Positions 9,700 to 18,354 of a DNA stretch of 64,000 nt are shown here, piece after piece. The stretch lies in NCBI GenBank assembly GCA_947481685.1, contig CANKHA010000005.1, positions 82,611 to 146,610 of the forward strand. The letters run 5' to 3'. Each line of letters opens with the position of its first letter. Within the stretch, counting starts at the first letter, position 1. Position numbers and translations under genes: made by a program. Source of the DNA: Bradyrhizobiaceae bacterium (lineage in GTDB: Bacteria > Pseudomonadota > Alphaproteobacteria > Rhizobiales > Xanthobacteraceae). The notes below the pieces were generated by a model. It made no database searches. It was not told the DNA's origin and worked only from the letters and a program-made list of their open reading frames with translations.

Positions 9700-10833
9700 A
9701 TGGCCGAATCTTTCTCCTTCCATCTGACGAAGACCGACGGCGCGGCACGGCTGGGTGAATTCGTCACCCCGCACGGCCGTGTATCGACACCCGCATTCAT
9801 GCCGGTCGGGACGCAGGCGACGGTGAAGGGCATGACGCCGGAGATGGTACGCGCCACAGGTGCTGAGATTCTGCTCGGCAACACCTATCATCTGATGCTG
9901 CGTCCGGGTCCTGAGCGCGTGGCGGGGCTGGGCGGCCTCCATAAGTTTATGAACTGGTCGCTGCCGATCCTGACCGACTCCGGTGGCTTCCAGGTGATGT
10001 CGCTGTCCGGCCTTCGCAAGCTTGAAGAGAAAGGCGTCACCTTTCGCTCGCATCTCGATGGCACGACGTATGAATTGACGCCGGAGCGCTCGATCGAAAT
10101 CCAGCTGCTGCTGGGCTCGGATATCGTGATGCAGCTCGACGAGTGTTTGAAGTTGCCCGCGACCTCAGCAGAGATGGAGCGGGCAATGCAATTATCGTTG
10201 CGCTGGGCCGAGCGCAGCAAGCGCGCGTTCGAGCAGGCGCCGACCGGCCATGCATTGTTCGGCATCGTGCAGGGTGGCGACAATCATGCGCTACGCCAGC
10301 AAAGCGCCAAAGGCCTCATCGGGATCGGCTTCGATGGCTATGCCGTCGGCGGTCTTGCGGTCGGCGAACCGCAGGATGTGATGCTCAAAACGGTTGAGGA
10401 GATCACGCCCACGCTGCCTGCCGACCGGCCGCGCTATCTGATGGGCGTGGGTACGCCCGAGGATATTCTGGAAGCAGTCGCGCGCGGGATCGACATGTTC
10501 GATTGCGTCATGCCGACGCGCAACGGCCGCCACGGCCACGCCTTCAGTCGGTTCGGCACGATCAATCTGAAGAACGCCCGCCATGCCGAAGACACGCGTC
10601 CGCTCTTCGAAGAAAGCAGTTGTCCTGCTGCGCGGGATTATTCACGCGCCTATCTGCATCATTTGGTGAAGGCCAACGAGATGCTGGGTGCGATCCTGCT
10701 CACTAGCGTCAACCTGCATTACTACCAGGATCTGACGCGCGGGATGCGCGAAGCCATCGGGCAGGGCCGGTTCGAGGCGTTTCGGGCGGCTACCAAAGAA
10801 GGCTGGGCACGCGGCGACATTCCCGAGCGGTGA
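9700..10833 (+). CDS. tgt: Queuine/preQ1 tRNA-guanine transglycosylase with a degenerate zinc site
   Basis: 377 residues. It exchanges guanine-34 of GUN anticodons for preQ1. Active-site residues are present: Asp93 in [11 protein letters not shown] and the nucleophile Asp268 in [14 protein letters not shown]. The zinc site is not: where E. coli/Zymomonas enzymes have C-x-C-x-x-C this protein has Ser306-Ser-Cys308-Pro-Ala-Ala311, and the fourth ligand (His in TEHN) is Val337 in TSVN. Only one of four ligands remains although the surrounding YSRAYLHHL is conserved. The zinc loop may be held by packing instead, possibly throughout this clade. The ATG at 9700 lies 5 bp after queA. Confidence 0.96.
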   Translation: MAESFSFHLTKTDGAARLGEFVTPHGRVSTPAFMPVGTQATVKGMTPEMVRATGAEILLGNTYHLMLRPGPERVAGLGGLHKFMNWSLPILTDSGGFQVMSLSGLRKLEEKGVTFRSHLDGTTYELTPERSIEIQLLLGSDIVMQLDECLKLPATSAEMERAMQLSLRWAERSKRAFEQAPTGHALFGIVQGGDNHALRQQSAKGLIGIGFDGYAVGGLAVGEPQDVMLKTVEEITPTLPADRPRYLMGVGTPEDILEAVARGIDMFDCVMPTRNGRHGHAFSRFGTINLKNARHAEDTRPLFEESSCPAARDYSRAYLHHLVKANEMLGAILLTSVNLHYYQDLTRGMREAIGQGRFEAFRAATKEGWARGDIPER

Positions 10834-10840
10834 GAAGCAA

Positions 10841-10866
10841 AAGGGCCAGCCGGTGGGCTGGCCCTT
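10841..10866 (+). terminator. Terminator of the queA-tgt operon
   Basis: A 10-bp perfect stem (10841-10850 with 10857-10866), 6-nt loop, followed by TGTTCTT. It lies between the convergent stops of tgt (10833) and the LVIVD-repeat gene (10872) and could serve both strands. Confidence 0.75.
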
Positions 10867-10871
10867 TGTTC

Positions 10872-12224
10872 TTACGAATGCTTGCCGTCGGGATGCTTTG
10901 GATCGCGCAGGATCCAGATGCCCCACTTGTCGTCGTCGGCATAAATGTAGCCGCGCGTATCCTGCGTCACATCTTCCATCCAGTTGGTCGGCGCGGAGTG
11001 CGGGCCGCCATGGGCGGCTTCGGAGTCGTCGCGTTCCGGCGGCAGGAAGTAACCGACGTCGGTTGGCGTGTAGGGATCGCTGATGTCCCAGACGCGCAGG
11101 CCGGCGTTGAACCATGTGATGTACATGATGTCGGTCGTGGGATGCACGGCGGAGTTATGCTGCTCCATCACCGTGTTGTGTGGGCCGAAGCGGCCTTCCT
11201 TGTAGCAGAAGCTCTTGTAGGGAGCGTCGGCCGGCGGCTTCGGTGACGGAAACACCGACATCAGGCGTGGCTTCTTCGGATCCTTGTTGTCGATCAGCGC
11301 GGCCCAGTTCATCGGATCCTTGTCGCAGCCCCACTGCTTGGCTTCGGAGCTGGCGAAGATGATCTTCCTGTCCCAGAACGGAAGCGCGGTGTGCACCGAC
11401 TGATTGCCGCCATACATAAACGGCGGCGTCATCGTCAGGCGGCCGATCAGCTTCGGATTGGTCGGATCGCTGATATCGAGATTGACGACGTCCGGCGTGA
11501 AGCCCGTCACCGCCATCTTTCCGTCGGGGCTGACATTCACCGGGCCGTGGAATCCGGGATCGAGCTCCGGCTTCGGCTCGCCTTTCTTCTGACCGGGCTG
11601 CGCCCAGACCGCAACCTGCTTCGGCTCCGCAGGATTGCTGATGTCGAGAATGACGATCTCGTGGCCGCGGCTCTGGTAACCCTCTGCGAAGGCGGAGATG
11701 TAGGCATACTTCCCGCCGGGATAGCTGTTGCGGTGCGATCCGCCTTCCACTCCCTTCCACTGGCTGAGCTGTTTCGGATTTTCCGGATCGCTGATGTCCC
11801 AGATCAGCAGAGTGGGATCGTTGCTTTTCGACTCCTTGTCGACGGCGGTGATCATGATGTCGTCATGGATGGTGACCTGCGCGGTCAGAACGTTTTTGGA
11901 TTCCGACTTGTACGGAATGAATTTCACGTAACGTGGATTTGCCGGGTCGGTGACGTCGATAATGCTCCAGCCCTGGTCGAAGGAATGACCGGCGTAGAGA
12001 TACCATTTGTCGTTCTTGGTGTGCTTAAGCGCGAGCTTGAATGCTCCCGGCCGTCCATTGAGGCCGGTGAAGCCGACGACCTCGAGGTTAGAGGACTTGC
12101 CGCCGGCCGGGATCTCGTCCGCGCGGGCGGGCAAGGACAACAACATGGCTGCGCTGGCAACGCCGGCAGCTAGGATGAGCTTTCGCGACGTACGTATCGA
12201 TTGAGACAGAACGTGTGGTGTCAT
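10872..12224 (-). CDS. Exported LVIVD-repeat beta-propeller protein
   Basis: 450 residues. A signal peptide (LILAAGVASAAMLLSLPARA) precedes repeated units of the form W-x-I-I/V-D-V/I-(S/T)-D-P-x-N-P-(K/R), for example WSIIDVTDPANPRYV, LLIWDISDPENPKQL, VILDISNPAEPKQV, VNLDISDPTNPKLIG and LRVWDISDPYTPTDV. These are LVIVD repeats that build a beta propeller. The role is unknown; members occur as periplasmic or surface proteins. CDKD plus FCYKEG supply two cysteines that may form a disulfide. It converges on tgt, and its upstream gap to 12390 holds the likely promoter. Confidence 0.85.
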   Translation of the reverse strand: MTPHVLSQSIRTSRKLILAAGVASAAMLLSLPARADEIPAGGKSSNLEVVGFTGLNGRPGAFKLALKHTKNDKWYLYAGHSFDQGWSIIDVTDPANPRYVKFIPYKSESKNVLTAQVTIHDDIMITAVDKESKSNDPTLLIWDISDPENPKQLSQWKGVEGGSHRNSYPGGKYAYISAFAEGYQSRGHEIVILDISNPAEPKQVAVWAQPGQKKGEPKPELDPGFHGPVNVSPDGKMAVTGFTPDVVNLDISDPTNPKLIGRLTMTPPFMYGGNQSVHTALPFWDRKIIFASSEAKQWGCDKDPMNWAALIDNKDPKKPRLMSVFPSPKPPADAPYKSFCYKEGRFGPHNTVMEQHNSAVHPTTDIMYITWFNAGLRVWDISDPYTPTDVGYFLPPERDDSEAAHGGPHSAPTNWMEDVTQDTRGYIYADDDKWGIWILRDPKHPDGKHS

Positions 12225-12390
12225 GCGGTACCTCCCTGCTGGCTTTTTGTTGCCTGCAAGATGTCACCGAACACCCCTGCGTCGCAAGGTCGCACCCGTG
12301 ATAGGGGCATGAAAATATTGAAAAACAGAAGGGCTGACCACCGTTTTTGCCTGTGATCAGCCCCTTCCGCCAACGGGCGGTGAGCCCAAA

Positions 12391-12415
12391 AAACCTGCCG
12401 CCTGGCGGCAGGTTT
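12391..12415 (-). terminator. Terminator after the TctC-like gene
   Basis: A perfect palindrome (11-bp arms 12391-12401 and 12405-12415, 3-nt loop) with T on one side and A on the other, 26 bp beyond the TctC-like stop codon on the minus strand. Confidence 0.75.
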
Positions 12416-12440
12416 GATTTTCAGTGTCTTACACAGCCGG

Positions 12441-13679
12441 CTATTTGCATTCTATCTGCGTCGCTTCCTGGCCATCGCCCGGTGCTGTCACCGCGCAGAC
12501 CTGCCCGACCTTGAACTCTTTGCGGTCGCCCTTTTTGCCGGCGATCTGGAGCTTCGTGCGGGATCCGGAAATGCTGGTTTTGTAGTTTTTCCCGTCTTTG
12601 AGCTTGATGGTTATTTGCCCCCCGCCGTTCTCGATCTCCGAGATCGTGCCTTCTTTCGCGGGCACGGCCTCGATCTTGGCGGTGATGGTCGGGCCCTTAT
12701 ACTTGAGCGAGTCCGCCAGCCTCTCGACCAGGCTTTTTGGCGTCTTGGCAAGACGTTCGAGCAGCGACTGCATCTCGTCGCCATTCACGATATCAAGTTC
12801 ACGCTTTTCCTTTTCCGCATCGGCCAGAAAATCCTTGTCTTTCACCATTTGATTGAAGGCAGCACGAAGCGCCTTCACCCGCTCGGCAGGCACGCCGGGC
12901 GGCAGCATGAAAGGACGGCCGATCGCAAGCCGCGCGTCATTGAGCTCAAGCAAGGCCTTGTCGTCGGGGGTGGTCGCAAGGTCGAGAGCAAGCGGCACGT
13001 TCGGAAGCTGGGGAAGCTTTTTCGTCGATTCCTGCACCAGGATATTGACCAAGTTGTCCTTGAACCAGTGCGCGTTACGGGTCGTAAGGGACGAATACGA
13101 GGAGCAGATTCCCTGAACTTCGCCGCGCTCGACCGCAAGCGTTACCGCGGTCGATGATGGATAGCCGGAGATGATTTTGAACTTCGCTCCGAGCACGTTG
13201 TTCAGGATCGCGGGGACCGTTTCGGTGTCGTTCGGCCCGCTGCCGCCTACAATGAGCTCTTTTTTCTGAACATCCGCGAAGGTCTTGATATCGGTGCTCT
13301 TCTTCCAGGAGACGCAAACCGTCACTTCACTTGCCAGACTGCCCAACCAGTTGAATTTCGCGGTTTCGAATTGCGGTCCCGGCTCGCCCATAATCTGCAC
13401 GAAGGGAACCAAGCGCTGGACCTGCGCCATGACAGTGCCGTCCTTCGGCGCGACATTATAAAGATAGTTCGCCGCGACGATGCCGCCCGCCCCGGGCATG
13501 TTCTGCACCAGGATGGTGGGATTGCCTGGGATGAATTTACCCAGATGCCGGGCAAGAAGGCGGGCGTATCCATCGTACCCCCCACCGGGTTCCGAACCCA
13601 CCAGCAGGCGAACGGTATCGTTCTCATTATAAAAGTTAGCGACCGAATCTTGAGCGGAAGCGGATGAAGCGGCAAGCAC
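12441..13679 (-). CDS. Bug/TctC-type tripartite tricarboxylate transporter binding protein; signal peptide frameshifted
   Basis: 412 residues from a GTG. The fold signature of Bug proteins is clear: VRLLVGSEPGGGYDGYARLL, NPTILVQNMPGAGGIVAANYLY and PFMLPPGVPAERVKALRAAF. They capture carboxylates or aromatic acids in the periplasm for TctAB; no tctAB is nearby. After about residue 320 there is an unusual ~90-residue extension (EGTISEIENGGGQITIKL) that looks like a small beta domain. The frame lacks an export signal. An ATG at 13713 opens a good leader in another frame, and removing one base near 13689 would join MKPSLLLAFAG to VLAASSASAQDS, a classic signal peptide ending SASA. The gene is therefore probably frameshifted, by mutation or sequencing error. 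The flavin hydroxylase upstream may be in the same transcript. Confidence 0.8.
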   Translation of the reverse strand: MLAASSASAQDSVANFYNENDTVRLLVGSEPGGGYDGYARLLARHLGKFIPGNPTILVQNMPGAGGIVAANYLYNVAPKDGTVMAQVQRLVPFVQIMGEPGPQFETAKFNWLGSLASEVTVCVSWKKSTDIKTFADVQKKELIVGGSGPNDTETVPAILNNVLGAKFKIISGYPSSTAVTLAVERGEVQGICSSYSSLTTRNAHWFKDNLVNILVQESTKKLPQLPNVPLALDLATTPDDKALLELNDARLAIGRPFMLPPGVPAERVKALRAAFNQMVKDKDFLADAEKEKRELDIVNGDEMQSLLERLAKTPKSLVERLADSLKYKGPTITAKIEAVPAKEGTISEIENGGGQITIKLKDGKNYKTSISGSRTKLQIAGKKGDRKEFKVGQVCAVTAPGDGQEATQIECK

Positions 13680-13877
13680 GCCCGCAAAGCGCGAGGAGGA
13701 GGCTGGGTTTCATGGTCTGACCTTTGCTTTCGCAACCTGAAATTGTCCCCCGGTCAGACTCCCAAATTCTCCCCGTCGTCACAACGCGACGGGATGTCGC
13801 CGCGCAAATGGTCGCAGCCCCGTTGGCAGCGCTTTGAAGCTGGATGAGGTGCGGCAGCTCAAGGCGCCCAACGCGGT

Positions 13878-15077
13878 CTAGCCGCCGCCGTAGAGCCACG
13901 CGATGCCGTCGTAGGCCTGCGTCGGCGTGCGCCCGCCCAGCATGGTGTTGCGCAGTTCGGCGGTGACACCGCGGGCGTGATAAAACTGACCATAGACACC
14001 GGCCATGATCTGCACCCGGCCGGTGCGGAGATAACGCGCCGCCTGATAGGCCTGGAACGCGGACGCGATATCGTCGGGCTGCTCCGCAACTTTCTCCGCC
14101 AGCACCACGGCGTCCTCGGTGGCCTGGCAGGCCCCCTGGGCAAGATATTGCAGCATCGGATGCGCCGCATCGCCCAACAGCGTAGCGCAGCCCTGCGACC
14201 AGTTCTTTACCGGCTCGCGATCGCACAACACCCACATGCGCCAGGTCTCGATGCGCTCCAGCAGTCGCAGCACTTCCGGCCGCTGTCCGCTGAAATGCTT
14301 CCATAGCTCGCTGGGGTCAGCCTCGGCGTTCCAGCCTTCCTCGTAGCGATCGGAATGAAAAACCGCGACCAGATTATAGAGCTCGCCGCGCCGCAAGGGA
14401 TAATGCACGAAATGGGTGCGGGGCCCGGCCCAGAGCACGATATCGGGCCGCCATAGATCTTCCGGCACGTCGGAGCGCTTCAGCACCGCGCGATAGGCAA
14501 TGTGGCCGGAGACGCGCGGCACGCCGTCGCCGATGATTTTCTCACGCATCTTCGACCACATGCCGTCGCAGGCGATCAGCGCGCGGCCTTTGATCCGGTC
14601 GCCGCTGTGGAGCAGGGCAGTGATGCCGGTGCCATCCTCCTCGAAATCCTCAACGCGCTGATTGTTTTCAAGCGCAATGAGATTGCTACCCTGGCAGGCC
14701 TTCAGGAAGACAGCGTGGATGTCGGCCCGGTGGCTGACGGCATACGGTTGCTTGAAGCGGGCGACGATTTCCTTTTCCAGTGGCAGGTTGGTGACAAGAT
14801 CGCCGGAGAGCGCACAGCGCATTTCCATCGCCGGTGGCTGCCACGCATCGGCCAGCAAAGCGTCTCGCAGGCCAAGGTGCTCCGCGGCGGCAAAGATATT
14901 GGGAGCAAGCTGGATGCCGGCGCCGATCTCGCGAAACTCGGAGGACTGTTCCAGGACGCGGACCGGAAAGCCCTTGAGCGACAGCGCATAGGCCGCCGCG
15001 AGGCCGCCGATGCCACCGCCCGCGATCAGGATTGGAAGATTGTCGCCGCCCGCTTGTCCCACCCGGACTACTCCCAT
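13878..15077 (-). CDS. FAD-dependent aromatic monooxygenase, 3-hydroxybenzoate 6-hydroxylase-like
   Basis: 399 residues. Flavoprotein hydroxylase of the salicylate/3-hydroxybenzoate group: FAD dinucleotide motif ILIAGGGIGGLAAAYAL, the DG motif LIACDGMWSKMRE, and LLGDAAHPMLQYLAQGACQA for the ribose of FAD. The last motif, with QYLAQGA, is characteristic of 3-hydroxybenzoate 6-hydroxylases that make gentisate using NADH and O2. No gentisate dioxygenase or regulator is adjacent, so the substrate is inferred from motif only. A binding protein of the Bug family lies 164 bp downstream on the same strand and could supply an aromatic acid. Confidence 0.85.
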   Translation of the reverse strand: MGVVRVGQAGGDNLPILIAGGGIGGLAAAYALSLKGFPVRVLEQSSEFREIGAGIQLAPNIFAAAEHLGLRDALLADAWQPPAMEMRCALSGDLVTNLPLEKEIVARFKQPYAVSHRADIHAVFLKACQGSNLIALENNQRVEDFEEDGTGITALLHSGDRIKGRALIACDGMWSKMREKIIGDGVPRVSGHIAYRAVLKRSDVPEDLWRPDIVLWAGPRTHFVHYPLRRGELYNLVAVFHSDRYEEGWNAEADPSELWKHFSGQRPEVLRLLERIETWRMWVLCDREPVKNWSQGCATLLGDAAHPMLQYLAQGACQATEDAVVLAEKVAEQPDDIASAFQAYQAARYLRTGRVQIMAGVYGQFYHARGVTAELRNTMLGGRTPTQAYDGIAWLYGGG

Positions 15078-15186
15078 GCTTGTCCCGGCGTTTTAGCGCG
15101 GCCGAAAATTCAATGCCATGCAGGAAAAGCAACGGCGGCCGTTTTGAAGCGGCCGCCGGGCTTACGCACTCTATGGACAGCGAGGT

Positions 15187-15405
15187 TTACGCAGGCAAGG
15201 AGGGTGTTGTGACGTCCGCGATTTCAACGCTGGTTTGGAATTCCTCACCGCAGGATTCGCAGGCCCAGGAATGGCGAATATGACCGTCGGGCAAAAATTC
15301 CGATGCTTCCGCGGCCATCACATGATTGCCGCAGCGTGGGCAGCTTGGCGCGCTCAAATAGGTCCGGAATTCGAACGCGAGGGGTGCTTGGCTTTGAAGG
15401 CTCAT
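15187..15405 (-). CDS. Small zinc-ribbon protein
   Basis: 72 residues. Two CxxC pairs (PSCPRCGNHVM and WACESCGEEFQT), 25-30 residues apart, would bind one zinc ion. The rest is FRTYLSAPSCP and FLPDGHIRHSWA. No enzyme domain is present; proteins of this size are common in the group and of unknown role. It is alone, between the monooxygenase and a divergent small zinc-ribbon gene at 15675. Confidence 0.7.
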   Translation of the reverse strand: MSLQSQAPLAFEFRTYLSAPSCPRCGNHVMAAEASEFLPDGHIRHSWACESCGEEFQTSVEIADVTTPSLPA

Positions 15406-15674
15406 GGCGACGCTCCCGGTTTCTTGGGGGACGCTAGGAGGCCACTATGGCAGGCTCGCGACGACGATGTGAAACTCTTGAGGTGAAGTCCTTAAGGCCG
15501 GGCTGTGTGGATAAGTCCGATTTAGTTTAATCCGGCCAAAGGATTGCACCTGGATCGGGCAAATCACCATCCCAATACCTCTCGCGAACGTGATATCGAG
15601 TATTCGGCAGTTGCCGCGCCGCGCCATCGGCGTGATAGAGAGATTTTCAAACGGGACAGAGGAAAACTGCACGC

Positions 15675-15887
15675 ATGTCAAAAGAAGCTGCTCGGGGCGA
15701 ACTGGAGCGTCTGGTTCGCGAGGCGATGGAAAAGAAGAACATCGCCGTCAAAAAAGTCGATGCGCGGCTGGAAGCCAAGTGCGGGAAATGCGGCATCGCG
15801 AACAAGGTGAAGGTGTCACCGGGCGAAGAGGGCCGGGGGATCAAGTTCACATGCAAGGAATGCGGGCATCAGCAAAGCGCGTTTTGA
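15675..15887 (+). CDS. Small lysine-rich zinc-ribbon protein
   Basis: 70 residues. A charged N-terminal helix (ELERLVREAMEKKNIAVKKV) is followed by CGKCGIANKVKV and FTCKECGHQQ, two CxxC pairs forming one zinc ribbon. The start ATG follows gaaaactgcacgc. The high lysine content and nucleic-acid-binding look suggest an RNA or protein partner, but nothing is established. A lipoprotein gene starts 14 bp after its stop. Confidence 0.65.
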   Translation: MSKEAARGELERLVREAMEKKNIAVKKVDARLEAKCGKCGIANKVKVSPGEEGRGIKFTCKECGHQQSAF

Positions 15888-15900
15888 CGCGGAGTGTGTG

Positions 15901-16611
15901 ATGCCGGGATTCTTTAAGCTTCGTCGAAGAACTTTGATGCCAGTAGCGCTGGCGCTCGTTGGGTGTGCATCAACCGCGCCATCTAGCGCACAAACCACTT
16001 CAGTTCCCTATGACAAGACTTGGAATATTGCCAAGTTCTGGTCCGGCGAATATCCGACGGGCTTTTCAGTCACGCGGCGAGGCACGATCGTTCTTGCGCG
16101 CTCCGGCATGGACAAGAGTTTGCCGCGAACCATTAAATGCGAATTGCCTTACCTAGCAGTAATTCACCCGTGGAATCAGAGTCGCGTCAAAAAGAGCAAC
16201 ATCGAATTTTTGTCGGCTACAAAAATTGAACGGCTGACTGCAAAGCAAGACTTCGACTTTCATGACATCGCGATCAAGAAAGGGGACATTTTGGAGTATG
16301 TTCAGCCTTTCTCCGAGGGCATGTTCCAAGTCCGCGTGGCGGGGAAATTATATGACGCGGATGAGACGTTGTTTGAGCAGTTGGAAGATGTCGAAAAGGG
16401 GCAACTCATCCAAGACGAATGGGTGGCATTGAACTGCCAGCGTGGCGGCCGGGCTTATATCTACCTGGCGGATATTGATGTGCGACCATACGAGAATGTC
16501 AAAAGCACTGTGCCCGGTATCTCTGACATGGGCCCGGAGGCGATGGGCTACGGGAAAACCCGGGATATCACGGAAAAAGAAGCCCGGGAACTCGAGAAAA
16601 AGGCCAAATGA
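15901..16611 (+). CDS. Predicted lipoprotein of unknown function
   Basis: 236 residues. RRTLMPVALALVGCAST ends in a lipobox (LVGC), so export and lipidation are likely. The mature protein contains LPRTIKCELPYLAVIHPW, FDFHDIAIKKGDILEYVQP, WVALNCQRGGRAYIYLADI and a charged tail ITEKEARELEKKAK. No family was recognised. ATG 15901 is preferred to the GTG three bases earlier because of the GGAG spacing. Base composition is more AT-rich than its neighbours, a possible sign of transfer. Confidence 0.65.
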   Translation: MPGFFKLRRRTLMPVALALVGCASTAPSSAQTTSVPYDKTWNIAKFWSGEYPTGFSVTRRGTIVLARSGMDKSLPRTIKCELPYLAVIHPWNQSRVKKSNIEFLSATKIERLTAKQDFDFHDIAIKKGDILEYVQPFSEGMFQVRVAGKLYDADETLFEQLEDVEKGQLIQDEWVALNCQRGGRAYIYLADIDVRPYENVKSTVPGISDMGPEAMGYGKTRDITEKEARELEKKAK

Positions 16612-16620
16612 CTGGCCGTT

Positions 16621-18201
16621 TCAGGGCGTTGCAGGTTTTGCCCCGGCTTCGAGCGCGGCGAGTGCGTCCTGCAACAAGCGTTTTGTCCGCTCCTGAGCGC
16701 CCTTGTCGAGCAGCTCCAGATCGAGGAACAGGTCCATCCCCGGCACATGTTCGCTGATCACGCTGGGGCGCTGCTGGACGTCCTTGACCAGCCCATCGAC
16801 CACATAAGGCACGATCATGCGGCTGATGCCTTTCATCGCGATGGGCTCCTGCGGCCGCGCGCGAACGATGTCGCGCACCAGCGCGTAGGTTTCGTAAGAC
16901 AACACGATACCACCCGGTTCGGCATTGGCTTGTAACCGCGCGGCGAGGTTCGCCTCCGCGCCGATGATCGTGTAATCCATGCGGTCGTCGCTGCCGAAAT
17001 TGCCAACGTTGCAGAAGCCGGTGTTGATGCCCATGCGCACGCGGAACGGCTGCTCCACGCCGCGCTTGCACCATTCGCCGTTGAGCTGGGAAATGCGCTT
17101 CTGCATGGCGACTGCCATCAGCAGGCATTGCTGCGCGTCTTCGCTCACGCCCCTGGTTTCGGGATCGCCGAAGAAGGCCACCACGGCGTCGCCGATGAAC
17201 TTGTCGACGGTGGCGCCGTATTCCGACGCGATCTCGGACATCGCTGTGAGATATTCGTTTAAGAGCGCGGTCAGGTCTTCCGGCTGCAACCGCTCGGTGG
17301 TGGCGGTGAAATCCTTGATGTCGGAAAAGAAGATCGTGAGCTTCTTGCGCTCGGTGACGATGGTCACATCCCGCTGGCCCGAGAAAATGCTCTTGTAGAT
17401 CTGCGGTGACAAATACTTCGCGATCTTCATCGAGATGCTGGCGAGAAAATCGTTGGCCTCGGTCAGGTCACGATTGGCGCCCGCGATGGCTTTCTGTTGC
17501 TTGCGCTGGAGGGCGACGAAGGTAATGCCGATAAGCGCGGCGAGCGCGAAGTAGAGCATCAGGTACTTGAACGAGAAGATATTGGCGGCGATCGGCTGCT
17601 CCACGGAAATTTCCTGGATGCCGCGCACATCGCCGACCTTCCAGTCCTTTCGGGGGCTGTCGGGGTGGCTGTTGTGGCAACTGACGCAGCCGGCCGCCAT
17701 GATCACGGGGCCAGCCGCGCGAATCCGGCTGTCGAAAATAGACCCGGAGACTTCCACCACCTGCGCCTTGGGATCTTTCCGCAGCGTGGCAAGAGCGTCC
17801 GTCTCGAACCCGTCGAGCTTGTGGGTTTCGCGACCCTTGAACGGCAAGTCGGACAGGAAGCTGTATTTCACTGCGCCATCGCGCGCGGTGATCAGCTTGC
17901 CGAGTTCGATAGAAAGGGTAGCGGGGATCGGGATGCCGCCCGGGACGTCTCGGTAGTTGCTGGTCGGGATAGCCTCGTGCTGGACCAGAACGCGCCCCAC
18001 CACGTCGCTGGCGTAGAAATTCCGCATGTCATTGATGATGCGCCCGACCTCGTCGGCCTGACGCCGCAGGATGCTTTCGGACAGGTTGCGCAAATCGAGC
18101 CAGGCCGCGAACGGCAGGCCGGCAAGCAGCAGAATGACAAGGCACACCACAAGAGGACCGGAACCAGACTCGCGGCCGGCTGACTTCTGCGTCGGTGTCA
18201 T
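16621..18201 (-). CDS. Membrane adenylate/guanylate cyclase with periplasmic c-heme (DUF3365/Tll0287-like) sensor
   Basis: 526 residues. TM1 at about 17-36, then a periplasmic domain with a heme-attachment motif Cys172-Val-Ser-Cys-His176 inside PVIMAAGCVSCHNSHPD, TM2 at about 212-231, a short linker helix, then a class III cyclase domain from ~285. Metal aspartates are Asp294 (FFSDIKDFT) and Asp338 (KFIGDAVVAFFG). DYTIIGAEANLAARL carries the base-selecting and transition-state Asn/Arg residues, so the enzyme looks active and ATP-type. The heme-containing sensor suggests control by redox, NO or O2 in the periplasm (inference). It is divergent from the YegD-like gene. Confidence 0.9.
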   Translation of the reverse strand: MTPTQKSAGRESGSGPLVVCLVILLLAGLPFAAWLDLRNLSESILRRQADEVGRIINDMRNFYASDVVGRVLVQHEAIPTSNYRDVPGGIPIPATLSIELGKLITARDGAVKYSFLSDLPFKGRETHKLDGFETDALATLRKDPKAQVVEVSGSIFDSRIRAAGPVIMAAGCVSCHNSHPDSPRKDWKVGDVRGIQEISVEQPIAANIFSFKYLMLYFALAALIGITFVALQRKQQKAIAGANRDLTEANDFLASISMKIAKYLSPQIYKSIFSGQRDVTIVTERKKLTIFFSDIKDFTATTERLQPEDLTALLNEYLTAMSEIASEYGATVDKFIGDAVVAFFGDPETRGVSEDAQQCLLMAVAMQKRISQLNGEWCKRGVEQPFRVRMGINTGFCNVGNFGSDDRMDYTIIGAEANLAARLQANAEPGGIVLSYETYALVRDIVRARPQEPIAMKGISRMIVPYVVDGLVKDVQQRPSVISEHVPGMDLFLDLELLDKGAQERTKRLLQDALAALEAGAKPATP

Positions 18202-18354
18202 ATTTCCCCGAACCCCCGAAAGTGGCGCAAAGCCGCCTGATGACGGCCATTATACATCACTGAACGCCGATGGAAGGGCTGCTTCGTGCGCCGCGAAACA
18301 GTACTGGATCGACCTTGCCTAAATGTGTAAACGGACCGCTCTTTGGGAGCGACG

